This document shows positions 35,834 to 48,108 of a stretch of DNA of 64,000 bases, piece by piece. Made by a program: the position numbers and the translations under genes. The stretch's first letter is position 1, and each line of letters begins with the position of its first letter. Under the pieces are notes generated by a model that made no database searches, was not told the DNA's origin, and saw only the letters and a program-made list of their open reading frames with translations. Source of the stretch: Lathyrus oleraceus (taxonomy: Eukaryota > Streptophyta > Magnoliopsida > Fabales > Fabaceae); NCBI RefSeq assembly GCF_024323335.1, contig NC_066581.1:462892289-462956288 (forward strand). The letters are read 5' to 3'.

Positions 35834-36042
35834 ATCCCTAACTTTTGCCTGGATCGCCCTTTTCGGGTTTTCAATCCACCGGGATACCCATTTTTGCCTA
35901 AGTTGCCTTTTCAGGTTTTCAACTTATCGGGTGTACAATCTTTTCACTTTTAATCCCTAATTTTTGCCCGAACCTTTTTCATTTTCTTGGTTCGCCGGGA
36001 TGCCCATTTTTTCCTGGACTATTCTTTTTACTGTCCAGCGGG
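35834..36042 (-). other. Covarying tandem hairpin array (4 units) after C pol stop
   Basis: Plus-strand arms. Unit 1: outer ATCCC/GGGAT (35834, 35881), inner TGGATCG/CAATCCA (35850, 35872). Unit 2: outer ACCC/GGGT (35886, 35929), inner TAAGTTG/CAACTTA (35899, 35920). Unit 3: outer ATCCC/GGGAT (35953, 35997), inner CGAACC/GGTTCG (35969, 35989). Unit 4: outer CCC/GGG (36003, 36040), inner CTGGAC/GTCCAG (36014, 36033). Bulge (T/A)TTTTTGCC is conserved in units 1-3. The array begins 7 bp after the pol stop at 36049-36051. Confidence 0.8.
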
Positions 36043-36048
36043 TTTATT

Positions 36049-39000
36049 TTATGCGAAGTATTTTTTAACTGCGTCTGAGTTCACCGGGGAAGTGAAGCTT
36101 TCACCATCCATTGTTGCAAGCATTAAGCCCCACCATCAAAAACCTTGGTGACAATATACGGTCCATCATAGTTAGGAGTCCACTTGCCCCTGTGATCTGT
36201 CTGAGGAGGAAGGATCCTTTTCAGCACTAAATCTCCGACTTGGAAACATCGAGGACGCACTTTCTGATCAAAGGCTCTCTTCATCCGACTCTGATACAAC
36301 TGCCCATGACAAATGGCTGCCATTCGCTTCTCTTCGATAAGACTCAACTCATTGAACCTTGTCCGAATCCATTCAACTTCGTCTAACTTGACATCCAACA
36401 GGACTCTTAGAGAAGGAATCTCCACTTCAACAGGTAGGACTGCTTCCATACCATACACCAGGGAGTAAAGGGTTGCCCCGGTCGATGAACATACTGAAGT
36501 ACGGTACCCATGCAAGGCGAAGGGTAGCATCTCATGCCAATCTCTGTACGTAACGACCATCTTCTGCACAATCTTCTTTATGTTCTTATTTGGCGCTTCA
36601 ACAACACCGTTCATCTTAGGGCGGTAAGGGAAAGAATTGTGATGCTGAATGTTGAAGTTCTAGCACAACTCCTTCATCATTTTGTTGTTGAGATTAGAAC
36701 CATTATCAGTAATGATTCTTTCAGGAATCCCATAGCGACAAATGATTTCTTTCTTGATGAAACGGGCAACCACATGTCTGGTGACATTCGCGAACGATGC
36801 TGCTTCGACCCACTTGGTGAAATAGTCGATGGCAACAAGGATGAAGTGATGCCCATTGGAAGCGGTCGGCTCAATCTTCCCAATCATATCGATGCCCTAC
36901 ATAGCGAAAGGCCACGGCGAAGACATCACATTCAAAGGATTCGGCAACACATGCACCTTATCAGCATAAATCTGGCATTTATGGCACTTCCGAGCATATT
37001 TGAAACAATCAGATTCCATGGTCATCCAGTAATAACCTGCTCTCAACAATTTCTTAGCCATTGCATGTCCGCCGGCATGAGTACCGAAGGAGCCTTCATG
37101 AACTTCCTTCATTAACATGTCTGTTTCGTGTCTGTCCATGTATTTGAGCAAAACCATGTCGAAGTTCCTCTTATACAGAACATCGTCTTTGTTCAAGAAG
37201 AAACTGCCTGCCAATCTTCTCAAAGTCTTTCTATCATTGTTGGATGCCCCTGCAGGGTACTCTTGATTCTTCAAAAAGCACTTGATGTCGTGATACCAGG
37301 GCTTGTCATTAACTACCAGTTCAGCAGCAAACACATACGCGGCCATGTCGAGGCGCATCACATCGATCCTGGGAGCGTGGTTCCACCGAATCACGTTGAT
37401 CATGGAGGATAGAGTAGCAAGAGCATCTGCCATCTGGTTTTCGTCACGAGGTATATGATACAACTTTACTGTCGTGAAGAAAGTCAACAGTCTTCTCGTG
37501 TAATCTTTGTAAGGGACCAGATTGGGCTGGAGAGTGTTCCAATCACCATTCACTTGATTGATTACCAGAGCTGAATCTCCGAAGATGTCCAAAGTCTTGA
37601 TTCTCAAATCAATGGCTTGCCCAATACCCAAGATACATGCTTCATACTCAGCTTCATTATTGGTGCACTCGAAAGTCAGACGAGCGGTGAAAGGCATGTG
37701 GGCACCTTTCGGAGTTGTAATGACAGCACCAATTCCACTTCCTCTGGTGTTGACGGCCCCATCAAACATTAAAGTCCACTTTTCGTCTGGATCAGGTCCC
37801 TCTTCAACAACTGGCTCTTCACAGTCTTTCATCTTGAGGAACATGATGTCTTCATCTGGAAAATCAAACTTCATCGGCTCATAATCTTCAACCGGCTGTT
37901 GAGCAAGATAGTCTGACAGAATACTCCCTTTGATGGTTTTCTGGGATGTATACTGGATGTCGTACTCTGTCAGTACCATTTGCCAACGAGCAACTCTTCC
38001 GGTGAGAGCTGGCTTCTCAAACATATACTTGACTGGATCCATTTTGAAGATCAGTAAGGTTATGTGAGACAGCATGTATTGTCTCAATCGCTTAGCAGCC
38101 CATGCAAGTGCACAACATGTTTTTTCAAGCATTGAGTATCTCGACTCGCAATCTGTGAATTTCTTACTCAGGTAGTAGATGGCATGCTCTTTCCTACCTG
38201 TCTCGTCGTGTTGACCGAGAACACAACCCATAGAATTGTCTAGTACTGTCAAGTACATAATCAGCGGTCTCCCTGGGACTGGAGGCATAAGGGTTGGAGG
38301 ATTCTGCAAATACTCTTTTATCTTCTCGAAATCCCTTTGGCAATCATCATTCCACCTGATAGCCTGATCTTTCCTCAACAACTTGAATATTGGCTCACAC
38401 GTGGCTGTTAGGTGAGAGATGAACTTTGCAATGTAGTTCAACCTCCCTAAGAAACCACGAACTTGTTTCTCTGTTCTTGGCTCAGGCATTTCCTGTATCG
38501 CTTTCACTTTGGCCGGATCCGCCTCAATCCCTTTTCCGCTAACAACAAAACCCAGTAGTTTTCCAGATCTCACCCCACAAGTACACTTGTTCGGATTAAG
38601 CCTCAGCTTGAATTTCCTCAAACGCTCAAACAGTTTCTGCAAATTCACCAAATGTTCTTCTTCTGTCTGAGATTTGGCAATCATATCATCAACATAAACC
38701 TCGATTTCATGATGAATCATATCATGGAATAGAGTCACCTTGCTCGCTGATATGTTGCTTCGGCATTTTTCAGACCAAACGGCATCACCTTGTAACAGAA
38801 GGTGCCCCATGGGGTTATGAATGTTGTCTTCTCCATTTCTTCTGGTGTCATCTTAATTTGATTATAGCCAGAAAAGCCATCCATGAAGGAGAATACCGAG
38901 AACTGAGTTGTGTTATCCACCAAAACATCGATGTGAGGTAAGGGGAAATCATCTTTAGGACTAGCCCTGTTCAGATCCCGGTAGTCAACACACATCCGTA

Positions 39001-39484
39001 CCTTTCCATCCTTCTTAGGTACCGGAACGATATTTGCAACCCATGGCGGATAATTTATGACTGCTAGAAACCTTGCATCCAACTGTTTTTGCACTTCTTC
39101 CTTTATCTTGACAGCCATCTCTGGTCTTGTTCTTCTGAGCTTCTGCTTGACCAGAGGACAACCTTCTTTGAGCGGCAAGCGATGTACCACGATGTCTGTG
39201 TCAAGCCCTGGCATGTCCTGATAAGACCAAGCGAAGATGTCAACATACTCTTGCAGCAATTCAATCAACCCCTTTTTCACATTGTCTTCCAAAGCAGCCC
39301 CTATCTTGATTTCTCCCTTGGCGTCCTCGGTGCCGAGATTAATCACTTCAACAGACTCTTGATGCGGTTGAATGACCCTTTCCTCTTGTTTTAATAACCT
39401 GGTAAGTTCTTCAGGGAGTTCACAATCTTCATCACCCTCTTCTTCAGCTTAAAAAATTGGATTTTCAAAGTCGAAGTGAGCCAT
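36049..39484 (-). pseudogene. Ogre-like pol of element C (RT, RNase H, second RNase H, integrase)
   Basis: About 1145 codons from ATG at 39484 (MAHFDFENPIF) to TAA at 36049. RT has MCVDYRDLNRASPKDDFPLP, FMDGFSGYNQIKM and the catalytic YVDDM. An RNase H domain (DNSMGCVLGQHD, AIYYLSKKFTDCE) is followed by a second RNase H-like domain (LMFDGAVNTRGSGIGAVI, NNEAEYEACILGI), typical of Tat/Ogre. Integrase has the H-H-C-C finger (HEGSFGTHAGGHAM, CHKCQ) and D, D, E in DMIGKIEP, TDNGSNLNN and NGVVEAPNKN. Defects: an early stop near 39450, a frameshift just before YVDDM near 38755, and TAG stops at about 36897 (before GIDMIG) and 36661. It is not functional, but nearly full length. Confidence 0.93.
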
Positions 39485-39769
39485 TGCAGAACCGTTATCA
39501 ATAGAATCCGGTGATGTGCATCTGCATGAGTGATGGTATGTGCTTATGAGTGTGAACAAGGAATGAAAACTAAACAAAACATTGCCAAATATTTTTTGAT
39601 TTTTGAAAACTGCAAAAATAGAAAGACAGTGAACAAAATATTTGAATGCAAAAAAAGACGTCCTTTATTTATGATAAAAAATGCAAGTGTCACATAGATG
39701 AGCCCTACAATGAGTCATTACGCCCTGGCGGAACGTAAGACTTGGATATGCATGAATAAACAAAGAAAA
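39485..39769. other. Gap between gag and pol of C
   Basis: 285 bp without family resemblance in any frame. In the position of A 18390-18774. Candidate remnant of the Ogre gag-pol intron; not proven. Confidence 0.4.
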
Positions 39770-41860
39770 TTACTCCTCCAGACAAGTGGCTTGGACAATC
39801 TCCTCAGAAGACCAATTGTTGAGAACTTCACCCGGGATCCTCGGACGCACCCAGTTATCGATGTCGCAATCACTATCCCCATCTTCATTGTTGACCGCAG
39901 AGACTAATTTGACTTCTCCTTCAACCATGTTAACGTTGGCTCCACCATGCTGGGGCATGGGATTGTTGACGACATTAGGAGCTGGTGCAAAGTTAACGGC
40001 CTTTGAATCAATGAGGTCCTGAACTACGTGCTTAAAAGCTTTGCAGTTCTCAATATTGTGGCCAGGTGCCCCAGAGTGGAAGCTACACCTAGCGTTGGCG
40101 TCATAACCCACTGGAAGCCTACCAACGGGAGGAGCCAGAGTGCACAACTGCACAAGTTGTAGTTGTTGAAGACTAGAAAGCAACTGAGCGTACGACATTG
40201 GAAGAGTGTCGAAACGCCGGTCCATCGTCCTTGGCCTCGGTTGATAGGCGGGTCTGTTACCCGGTTGTTGTGGTTGGTACTGAGCTGGTTGACGTTGTGG
40301 TTGTTGTTGTTGTAGTGGTGCTGCAGCTGGAATGGTCACAGCCGCAACATACGGTTGCTAATGATAGTTCTGAAAGTTATTCCTCCGGTTATCCCTGTTC
40401 TGATAAGAAGATATGCCACTTGCATCCCCTTCTCTCCCCTTTTGTCCCTGAATGAATGGCTTGTTCACCCCTGATGAAGATCCACCTCCACTCTGGGTCT
40501 TGTATGTCCTCAGGTAATTCTCCACCCTCTCTCCGGTAGAGACTACATCAACAAAATTGGAGGCATTGTAACCCACCAGGCGCTCCAAATAAGGTCCGGG
40601 CAGAGTGTTCATGAACATGTTAGCCATTTCCTTCTCCAACATAGGAGGTTGAACACGGGAAGTTGTTTCTCTCCAGCGTTGAGCGTATTCTCTGAAGCAC
40701 TCATTGTTTTTAAGAGACAGATTTTGAAGTTGAGTTCTGTCCGGAACCATGTCTACATAGGGGTGGCAAAACGGGCTCGGCCCGCGGGGCATGCCCGTTT
40801 TGCCCGCACTTTTGTGCGGGGCGGCCCAAGGATTTAGGCCCTCACCCTCAAATGTGTCCACCCCGCCCCGCCCCGTTTTTTTCGCGGGCTTTTGCGGGCA
40901 CGTGTATTTACATAAATTTTTGTATTTTTAGGCTTAAAGAGTACAGTGCCCGCGGGCTTTCCCCACCCCGCCATCACTTTTTTGCGGGGCGGGTCTAAGT
41001 TTTAGGCCCGCATCCTCAACTATTACCGCCCCGTCCCGCCCCGTTTTTTTGCGGGCTTTTGCGGGGCGGGCCTAAACGGGGCGGGCATGCCCGTTTGCCA
41101 CCCCTATGTCTGTATTATACTGATACTGCTTCACGAAAGCCTCAGCCAAATCCCTCAAGCAACGGATGTGGGCTCTGTCCAGCCTCATATACCATTCTAG
41201 GGATGCCCCAGCTAGGCTGTCCTGGAAAAATTACATAAGCAACTTTTCGTCATCGGAGTATGCAACCATTTTACGGAAATAGGCTTGCACATGGGTCTTC
41301 GGGCAAGAGTTGCCATTGTATTTGTCAAATATCGGGACCTTGAATTTTGGTGGCACTCTCACACCTGGGACCAGCCCCAATTCAGCAACATCTACTCCCA
41401 GAGGATTCTGTCCTTCCACTGCCTTCAACCTCTCTTCCAATCTTCTAAACATGGGGTCCACACCATGACCCATACCAAAGTCTTCTTGCAGTAGGGGGAA
41501 CTGATCGTCCTGATCATCATGAACGGGCTGTTGACCGGAGGTGACATATAAGATTGGGATAGGCCCCGGTCCATCGGGTCCATTAGCCTCTCCAGCTGGA
41601 GGATTAGTCACCGTCTCTGGTTGAGCAGGGGGATTCCTCTGTATCATATGCCTGAGCTCTTGATGTCCCTGAGCCACCCCTTGAACCACATCCATGAATT
41701 GATTCATGCGGATTTTAATCTCGGCGAACTCTACCTGTCGGCTTTCCATTACTCTCTGTTGGTTTCTGCGGGTACCGTACCGGTGAATGCCTGGGTCAGC
41801 TATCCTGCTGATTGGAACACCAAACAAACTGAGAACACTTTGGCGGTACCTGTTATGCAA
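39770..41860 (-). pseudogene. Ogre-like gag of element C, disrupted
   Basis: The N-terminal part (41860-41231) has RQVEFAEIKIRMNQFMDVVQ, a probable coiled coil, then VPPKFKVPIFDKYNGNSCPK and THVQAYFRKMVAYSDDEKLL, followed by a stop. The capsid core continues (FREYAQRWRETTSRVQPP, LPGPYLERLVGYNASNFVDV) to a stop near 40358, then a Gln/Pro-rich tract (PLQQQQPQRQPAQYQPQQPG) and the knuckle CSFHSGAPGHNIENC near 40060. It ends NWSSEEIVQATCLEE. A hAT-type MITE lies inside at 40758-41106. Gag would package the element RNA; here at least two stops and the MITE prevent a full protein. Confidence 0.88.
40758..41106. mobile_element. hAT-type MITE inside C gag
   Basis: 349 bp, very GC-rich, with terminal inverted repeats TAGGGGTGGCAAA(A)CGGGC and GCCCGTTTGCCACCCCTA. 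Flanks TGTCTACA (40750-40757) and TGTCTGTA (41107-41114) match at 6 of 8 positions, fitting an 8-bp hAT target duplication. Internally built from GCGGGGCGGG / CCCGCCCCG repeats that can fold back. No transposase. Removing it restores gag continuity between its two halves. Confidence 0.85.
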
Positions 41861-42332
41861 GACATGCTAATGAATATGTAAATGCAATGACATGTTTATC
41901 AATTCCAAAGGTATTCTACCCCCTTGATTCTAGTCTCTCAATAGATAAACGATGTAAAAAAAAAACTAAGCCGTTGATGAGAACCAAGAAAATTCCGACT
42001 AGAATCAAGTAGAAGATATAAACCCCACAGAAATGGATAAACATGTGTGAAGGATTATGAATGCAAAATGATGTGATGCAAAATGATGTGAATGCAGTGC
42101 AGTGGCATGGGAATCAGGATCGCTGTATTTGCTTGAACATCTGTCAGGTTGCACTGTCTGGAGAGAAATTAAGAGCACACCAAACAAAGGTCATGGGATG
42201 GATCATGTTATCCTTAATATCAACCACCCATTTTGATGGATTATGGTTTACACCTTATCAACACCCAAGTTTCATTGATATTAAGGATACCAGATCGGAT
42301 CAACCATGAATCAAGGGTTTGTTGCAAGTCAC
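41861..42332. other. C leader, gag-proximal part
   Basis: 42190-42332 is homologous in inverse orientation to the leader of element H (59700-59840), for example GACTTGCAACAAACCCTTGA and GGTGTAAACCATAATCCA. It is the leader of C, cut at 42332; the PBS-proximal part is at about 51046-51652. Confidence 0.75.
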
Positions 42333-43462
42333 TGTAAGACCCCAATTTTGTCCCTAAGATCCCTCATGGCATCATATCATATCATTTCATCGCCTCAAGG
42401 ATCATTGGACACCTTGCCTCCTTCCCTGTGAGTGGGTTATCTTTTTGAGAGTGATTCTTGATCACCAAGCATGTTTGCATTTGTATATCATTGCTTTTCC
42501 TTTTATCACTAACCAAAAGTACAAAAATATGTCATCTAACCTTTGTCTTGCAGATGAAGCAATCAACAGGTCAAGGCAGTAAAAGGCAATCATTGGGCAA
42601 TAGATGGTGGCCATTCTTGAGAATTTGGACCCCATAATCATTATCAAGAGTTCATATGAGCTATGATATCATTTTGAAGCAAAATCCCAAGTGGTAGAGG
42701 TTTGATTTTCATCAGAACATTTCCCAGTCATCTGAAGACCTAGAAAGTCAACTGCCAAGTCAATTGTGGATTTGGAGGTGGGAAGTGATTAGAAATACTT
42801 CATTCATGTTCAAACAAGTCTCATTTGACATTTCAAACATCAACATTGAAGAATTTAAAGTCAGGTCAAAACTTTCCAAAAATAGAAAGTGACCTATAAT
42901 TTGAATTTGCCAAAAATGGAAAGGTTTTAACCCAACTTCAACTTCATATTACATCATCAAGAAAGCTTCAAATGAAATTTTGTCGAACATGAAAGTTGTA
43001 GACCTTTCTATCCCATTTCCAAAAAGTCCAAGGTCATCAATTTCTCATGTGTGGTTAAGGAGATATGATCAAAACATGGCAAAGTGTACTTGAACTTCAA
43101 ATGGACATAACTTCTCAACCAAAGCTCCAAAATGGATGGCTCTTTTTGCATTCTTCTCCTTTTGACCTCTAGTTTCCAAACCATGCATTGCATTGCACAA
43201 ATTATATTCACATGAGCACTTGCTAATTCATTGATTTTTGGAGGGAAAACATGAAATTTAAATTTGGTGCATTATTTGAACATTGTGCTATCACCATTGG
43301 CTCCAAAATCAGATTTTAAGTGAAATTGGAAGGAATTTCGTGCACTGTTCATGCATGCATTTCATGCATAGAGGTGAAAGATCAATTTGCACTTACACTC
43401 CATAATTTTCTAATTACAATTAGCATTGGCCTAAGCATGATTAAAACAGGTTTAGCATTGCA

Positions 43463-43470
43463 TATATAAA
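43463..43470 (+). promoter_or_regulatory. LTR D TATA box
   Basis: TATATAAA followed by CTAAAACCTAACTG; the E LTR has an AT-rich equivalent near 3310-3325 on its element strand. Confidence 0.4.
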
Positions 43471-44154
43471 CTAAAACCTAACTGTTTTCAGCATTAGCAA
43501 CTCATTTTTCAGATCTAGATCAAAACCTTCAAATTTTTTCTCTCAAATTTTCTTCAAATTTCTTCACATCAAAGCACGTTTCATGGCTTGATTCTTGATC
43601 CTGAAGTGTTATTGAGTAGAACTGCACGTGGAATTGAAGCAAACAGATCCACATTGAAGCATTCTTGAAGATGGAAGCATCCATGGTGATTCCAAATTTT
43701 GGTGGATTCGTGCACAATTAAGCTACATTTTCTTCTCCAATCACTTATACAAGAATCATAGAGGAATATTGAAGCGATCACAAGCCTTGAATCTATCCAA
43801 TTCCAGATCTGCTCTTCAAGAGGTCATGACTCGATCTCTTTATTTCTCAAAATTATTATGATGATGTTGTTGATCTAAGTATGCTGATCATTCTGAGCTT
43901 TGAATCGTGCAAATTGGTGCTGTTTTGAGTGAGATACGATTGATTGAATTTTTTGATGTTGAATCTTGTCTTCTTCGATCCGTGCGTGTTTGATTGTTTT
44001 TGCATGAAATGTTTTTGGATTATTGATGTATGATGAAAGACCTACATGATGCTATGCTCAATTTTCATTTCTGGACACTTTGGATTTTTCTGGAAAATCC
44101 AGATGAAGATCTTCATGATCTTCATCTTCAGCGCATGAAGATTCATACATCTTC

Positions 44155-45109
44155 ATGATCTAGTTTTGCTTGGAAATTCATTTTCTATGTTGAAACATTA
44201 TAGGTCATTTTGTCTAAACCCTAATTTGAAAGTCAACTTCCCAAGGCCATAACTTGCTCAATTTTTATGAGATAAAAGATTTCCAAGTTTCACAATCAAA
44301 TTAAATGTGTCTACTTCAACTTTGACGTTTGGAGTGTGAGCTAATTCAACTTTTTTGAGCATGTGATATGACGCTACATTATAGGTCATTTTTGACCTAT
44401 ACCATTGATCAAGTGATTTTTCCAAACTTCAAAAATGCATAACTCTATCATTTCTAATCCAAATGACATGGAGGAGACAAGCATAAGTCCATTACTTGGC
44501 AGTTGTTCCTATGATATGGTAGGAGACTAGTATAATTCCATTGATTGGCATCTGGTATCCATGTTTTGTTTTGTGAGATTAGTGTAAGTCCATTGATTGG
44601 CATCTGGTATCATTGTTTCTTTGTTTTGTTTTAGGAGATTGGTATAAGTCCATTGATTGGCATCTGGTACTCATTTTGTTTTGTGAGATTAGTGTAAGTC
44701 CATTGATTGGCATCTGGTATCCATGTTTATTTTTGTTTTGGGAGATTGGTATAAGTCTATTGATTGGCATCCGGTATCCATTTTGTTTTGTGAGACTAGT
44801 GTAAGTCCATTGATTGGCATCTGGTATCATTGTTTTTGTTTTGTGAGATTGGTGTAAGTCCATTGATTGGCATCCGGTATCCATCTTGTTATTTGCTTAT
44901 TTGCATTGTTGCCTATTCCAAAGGAATCACTTGAATCATCTACATATGATCTCAAGAGGTGAACATCTAAGAAGTTTTACCTTCTCACCCTCCCACCTTT
45001 TGTTTCTTTAAACCTCCATTTGCATGTTAACCCAAAACCTGAAAAACTATTGTGCAAACATTTTCATCTCTTTTCAAATTAGAAACCTAGGCCTTAGACA
45101 ATGTCAGAG
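44155..45109 (+). repeat. LTR B-like fragment with minisatellite inside LTR D
   Basis: 44155-44470 matches LTR B just right of C (53405-53705) almost base for base (GATCTAGTTTTGCTTGG, TTATAGGTCATTTTGTC). 44480-44890 is a tandem array of about seven 58-60 bp units with TAAGTCCATTGATTGGCATC, related to the E minisatellite. 44890-45109 is LTR-like but unassigned; it leads into the CACTA-like region without a visible terminus. Confidence 0.65.
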
Positions 45110-48108
45110 ATGGTGGTCTATATATAGCCATAATGGTCTATAAAAATGATAAAAAGATATTCAAGAAAATAATATAATGGCATAGATTTTCGAAGTCCCA
45201 AGCCCAACAATGATAAATGTGCTATTTATTTTTAACTCATCATGTAATATCCATTAAAGGATTGTCATCTCTTTCCTGTACCACCAGGAAATTTCCAGGA
45301 AAATCGAAGTATTAAGTAACAACATGCATAAAACCATACTCTCAAGGAATCGTCGGAGTTCTCATGAGAAGCAATGTAATTAACTTGTTTAGGCTAAATG
45401 GAGGGCACATCATAAAAATAAATAACCAAAAAAAACAATGATGTAGATGATACCTCAGCGGAAGTGGATGGCGATACTTGTGGCACTAAGGAACTACTTC
45501 TGTAAGCAAAAGCAGCTTCTTGTCATATAATCAGTAATATAACCTTTTAGTGCATGTAGACTTCATAAATTTATGAATAAAGTAGTAAAAGTGTGTGTGC
45601 GTGCATACATGTTGGCAACTTGGCTTCTGTAATACTTTAGCATTCCTACACTATTAATATAAACCCATATAAAAATGCATTATCATGCATTTTATTTTAC
45701 CAACTGTTAATTATAGGTAGAAGCTTCCCATTGTCTTCATTAGTTGCATCAAATATTCAAATGGGATCTTATTTTCATATAATTTAAAAGTATATGTAAC
45801 ATTAATCTATATCAATGCATTAAATTAAATAATTTCGAATGGTAAAAAGTCATTGAATAGTTTAAGCATACAATATATAGATATATAGATTTTGTTTGGA
45901 TTGGCTTATGAACAACTATTTTGAGGTGATCTACTAATATAAGCATTTGTCTCATTGTTTGGGAAAAGATTACGACTTTAAGTTGTTTTTAGCTTATTTC
46001 AATATGCTCTTCAAGATAACTTAAAAAGACAACTTACAACTTATATAAACAGTTTAACCACGTTTCTCTATAATTTAAGGGAATATATAACAACTGATCG
46101 GACTGATCACTTACTTTTGGGGAACAGAAACCCTGTATTTGTGAACTGGAAGAGCATTTATCTCTTCTTCAGTCATAGAAGGTGCAGTAGAAACATTATC
46201 CGAATCCAGAGCTCTTAAAGTTTCATAATCTAAAATTGGAAAAGGAAAAATAAAACGAATTAGGAATATTATTATATAATACACCTGAAGAGTAGTGAAC
46301 ACATAAATTAAATACAATATTTTTTAATTTCAAAAGGTTGTAAAAAATTTATTGTGAAACAGAGTAAGAATTTATACTATGAAAAGAACAAACAAACCTA
46401 GATCATCAAACTCCCGATCAAGAAGTGCCAGCTGAAGTCTGAGACCCTACAGACGCCCTCGGCTTGCAAGTGCTATCGATGGAGGCATATGCAACCGTAG
46501 TTCTGTGTGGCCAAGAAGGCCACTGGCTGCTGCTGCATGAGCTTGGGCCTGGGCTTGAAGCTGTTGACATGTCGCATACATCCTTAGCATTATAGCCATC
46601 AAAAAAACACCAAGCACTAGCCAGAGCTACAAACAGAAAACCTCATAAATCATAAACGATATTAACAAGTTCATATTTTTTTAGATGAAATTTATATGCT
46701 TTGTTTAGATACATAAGACCTTACCAGAAAATTTGGTGACATCTGGTGGGAGTTCAGTATCATGAATAACAGGAGAACTGAAATATATACGGATTAAGTT
46801 GTGAATGGAACATTGGAGAAAATATAAAAATGCAAATTATCTACACAACAAATTATAAAAGAAACTTAATTTGAAAACATACCTGTTACGAGAAAAGTGA
46901 GTGAGTTGGAATTACTAGGACGTGCTGCATGAACACGCTGAAGAAAAGATTGAAATCAGTACAAAACAACACTTTATTCATTAAACATAAATCAAAGAAA
47001 TAATAAAGCATCAAATTTTTTAGATATAATAACACATTTATGCAAATAATAATTGATGCAGGCAGTACATACCAATGCACGCCTCGCAGGCATAAATCCT
47101 GGAAACCCATTTTCTATATCACCTCTTGCTCCTCGAAAAACAAAACTCATGGCTCTATATATTTGAAAACTTGAACTAAAACTTCATAAGCTGACTATAT
47201 ACCCAGACCAGAATCAACAATTAAAACCTTTCAATATTCTGAAATATCAAATAAAATGGTAGTCAGTAAACAAGAAACCAACACCAAATACATGATTGAG
47301 GGTGAAATTCAATAGGTATCACATATAAGATAAAATCGGGAAAAAAAACCAAAAGTATCATATAATTATATCAAGAGAGAAAGTATATTATATAACATAC
47401 CACACACTAAACCCATCAGGATTATCCCTAACATTGTCAAAAACACTTGCAATGCCTGAAACCAAATGAATGAAAATGTTAAGAAATGACGAACAAAACG
47501 CAGTAGAAATGACGAACTGAATCAGAAATGAAAAAATGCAGAAATGAAGAACATACCGCAGTAGAAATGACGTTCTGAAACCGATTCTTCAAACACTTTC
47601 TGGTATTGAAACCGAATGATTACAATGTATTCTCGTTCGCTGTTAGGGTTCGCTGGAGGGGTTTAATCGCAGGAGGGAAAACAAAAAGAACTGAGAACGA
47701 AAATAGAAGTCTGAAATTTAATTTTAATTAGACCTTAGACAACGCTTTTGTGGAAACCGCTTTCTAAGATATGCCTTAGACAGCGCTTTCCAAAAGCGCT
47801 TTCTAAACCCCCACCTTAGACAACGCTTTTGGTTTTAATTTTTTTTTTAATTGAAAGACTTTAAACAGCGCTTTCTCAAAAGCGCTGACTAAGGTCTATA
47901 TTTAAAAGCGCTTTCTAAAAGCGTTGTCTAAGGGGGGGTCTTAGACAGCGCTTTCTAAAAGCGCTGTCTAAGACCCCCCCTTAGACAGCGTTTTCATTAT
48001 TTTTTTAGAACATTTTCCGTGTTTTATTTTTATCTTAACCTTAGACAGCGCTTTCTTTTAAAAGCGCTGTCTAAGATGCGCTGTTAAAAAACCTTTTTGG
48101 CGTAGTGT
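45110..48108 (-). mobile_element. CACTA-like element carrying captured gene DNA, one end missing
   Basis: The right end reads, on the minus strand, CACTACGCCAAAAAGG, a CACTA-superfamily terminus (48093-48108). It is followed inward (47745-48090) by many subterminal inverted units such as AGCGCTTTCTAAAAGCGCT and TTAGACAGCG. No second CACTA terminus is present on the left, so the left border given is approximate and that end was probably lost by deletion. No transposase coding was seen. The interior holds SDIR1-like exons. Confidence 0.75.
45454..47150 (-). pseudogene. SDIR1 (fragment): Captured SDIR1-type RING E3 ubiquitin ligase gene fragment (six exons, RING missing)
   Basis: Minus-strand exons with GT/AG borders: 47150-47073 (MSFVFRGARGDIENGFPGFM), 46936-46883 (RVHAARPSNSNSLTFLV), 46777-46725 (LLLFMILNSHQMSPNFL), 46626-46398 (RMYATCQQLQAQAQAHAAAA, GHTELRLHMPPSIALASRGR), 46229-46115 (YETLRALDSDNVSTAPSMTE, EEINALPVHKY) and probably 45499-45454. 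They match plant SDIR1, a membrane RING E3 ligase of ABA and drought signalling, in order and with introns kept, so genomic DNA was captured rather than cDNA. The two membrane segments (exons 2-4) are present. A CAG-to-TAG stop at 46449-46447 follows SRGRL, and the C-terminal RING exons are absent. It lies inside the CACTA-like element. Confidence 0.9.

Noticed and set aside
36534..37115. 193-aa plus-strand frame opposite pol
   Set aside because: Antisense shadow of the integrase and RNase H coding region; no resemblance of its own.
42333..44160. Reading LTR D as the 5' LTR of a full plus-strand element
   Set aside because: No PBS, gag or pol follows in plus orientation; the adjacent 3'-spacer sequence is in the opposite sense and the LTR 3' end is missing.
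47745..48100. Possible independent hairpin MITE from AGCGCTTT...AAAGCGCT repeats
   Set aside because: Lies directly inside a CACTACGCC terminus and has the typical look of CACTA subterminal repeats, so it is part of that element.
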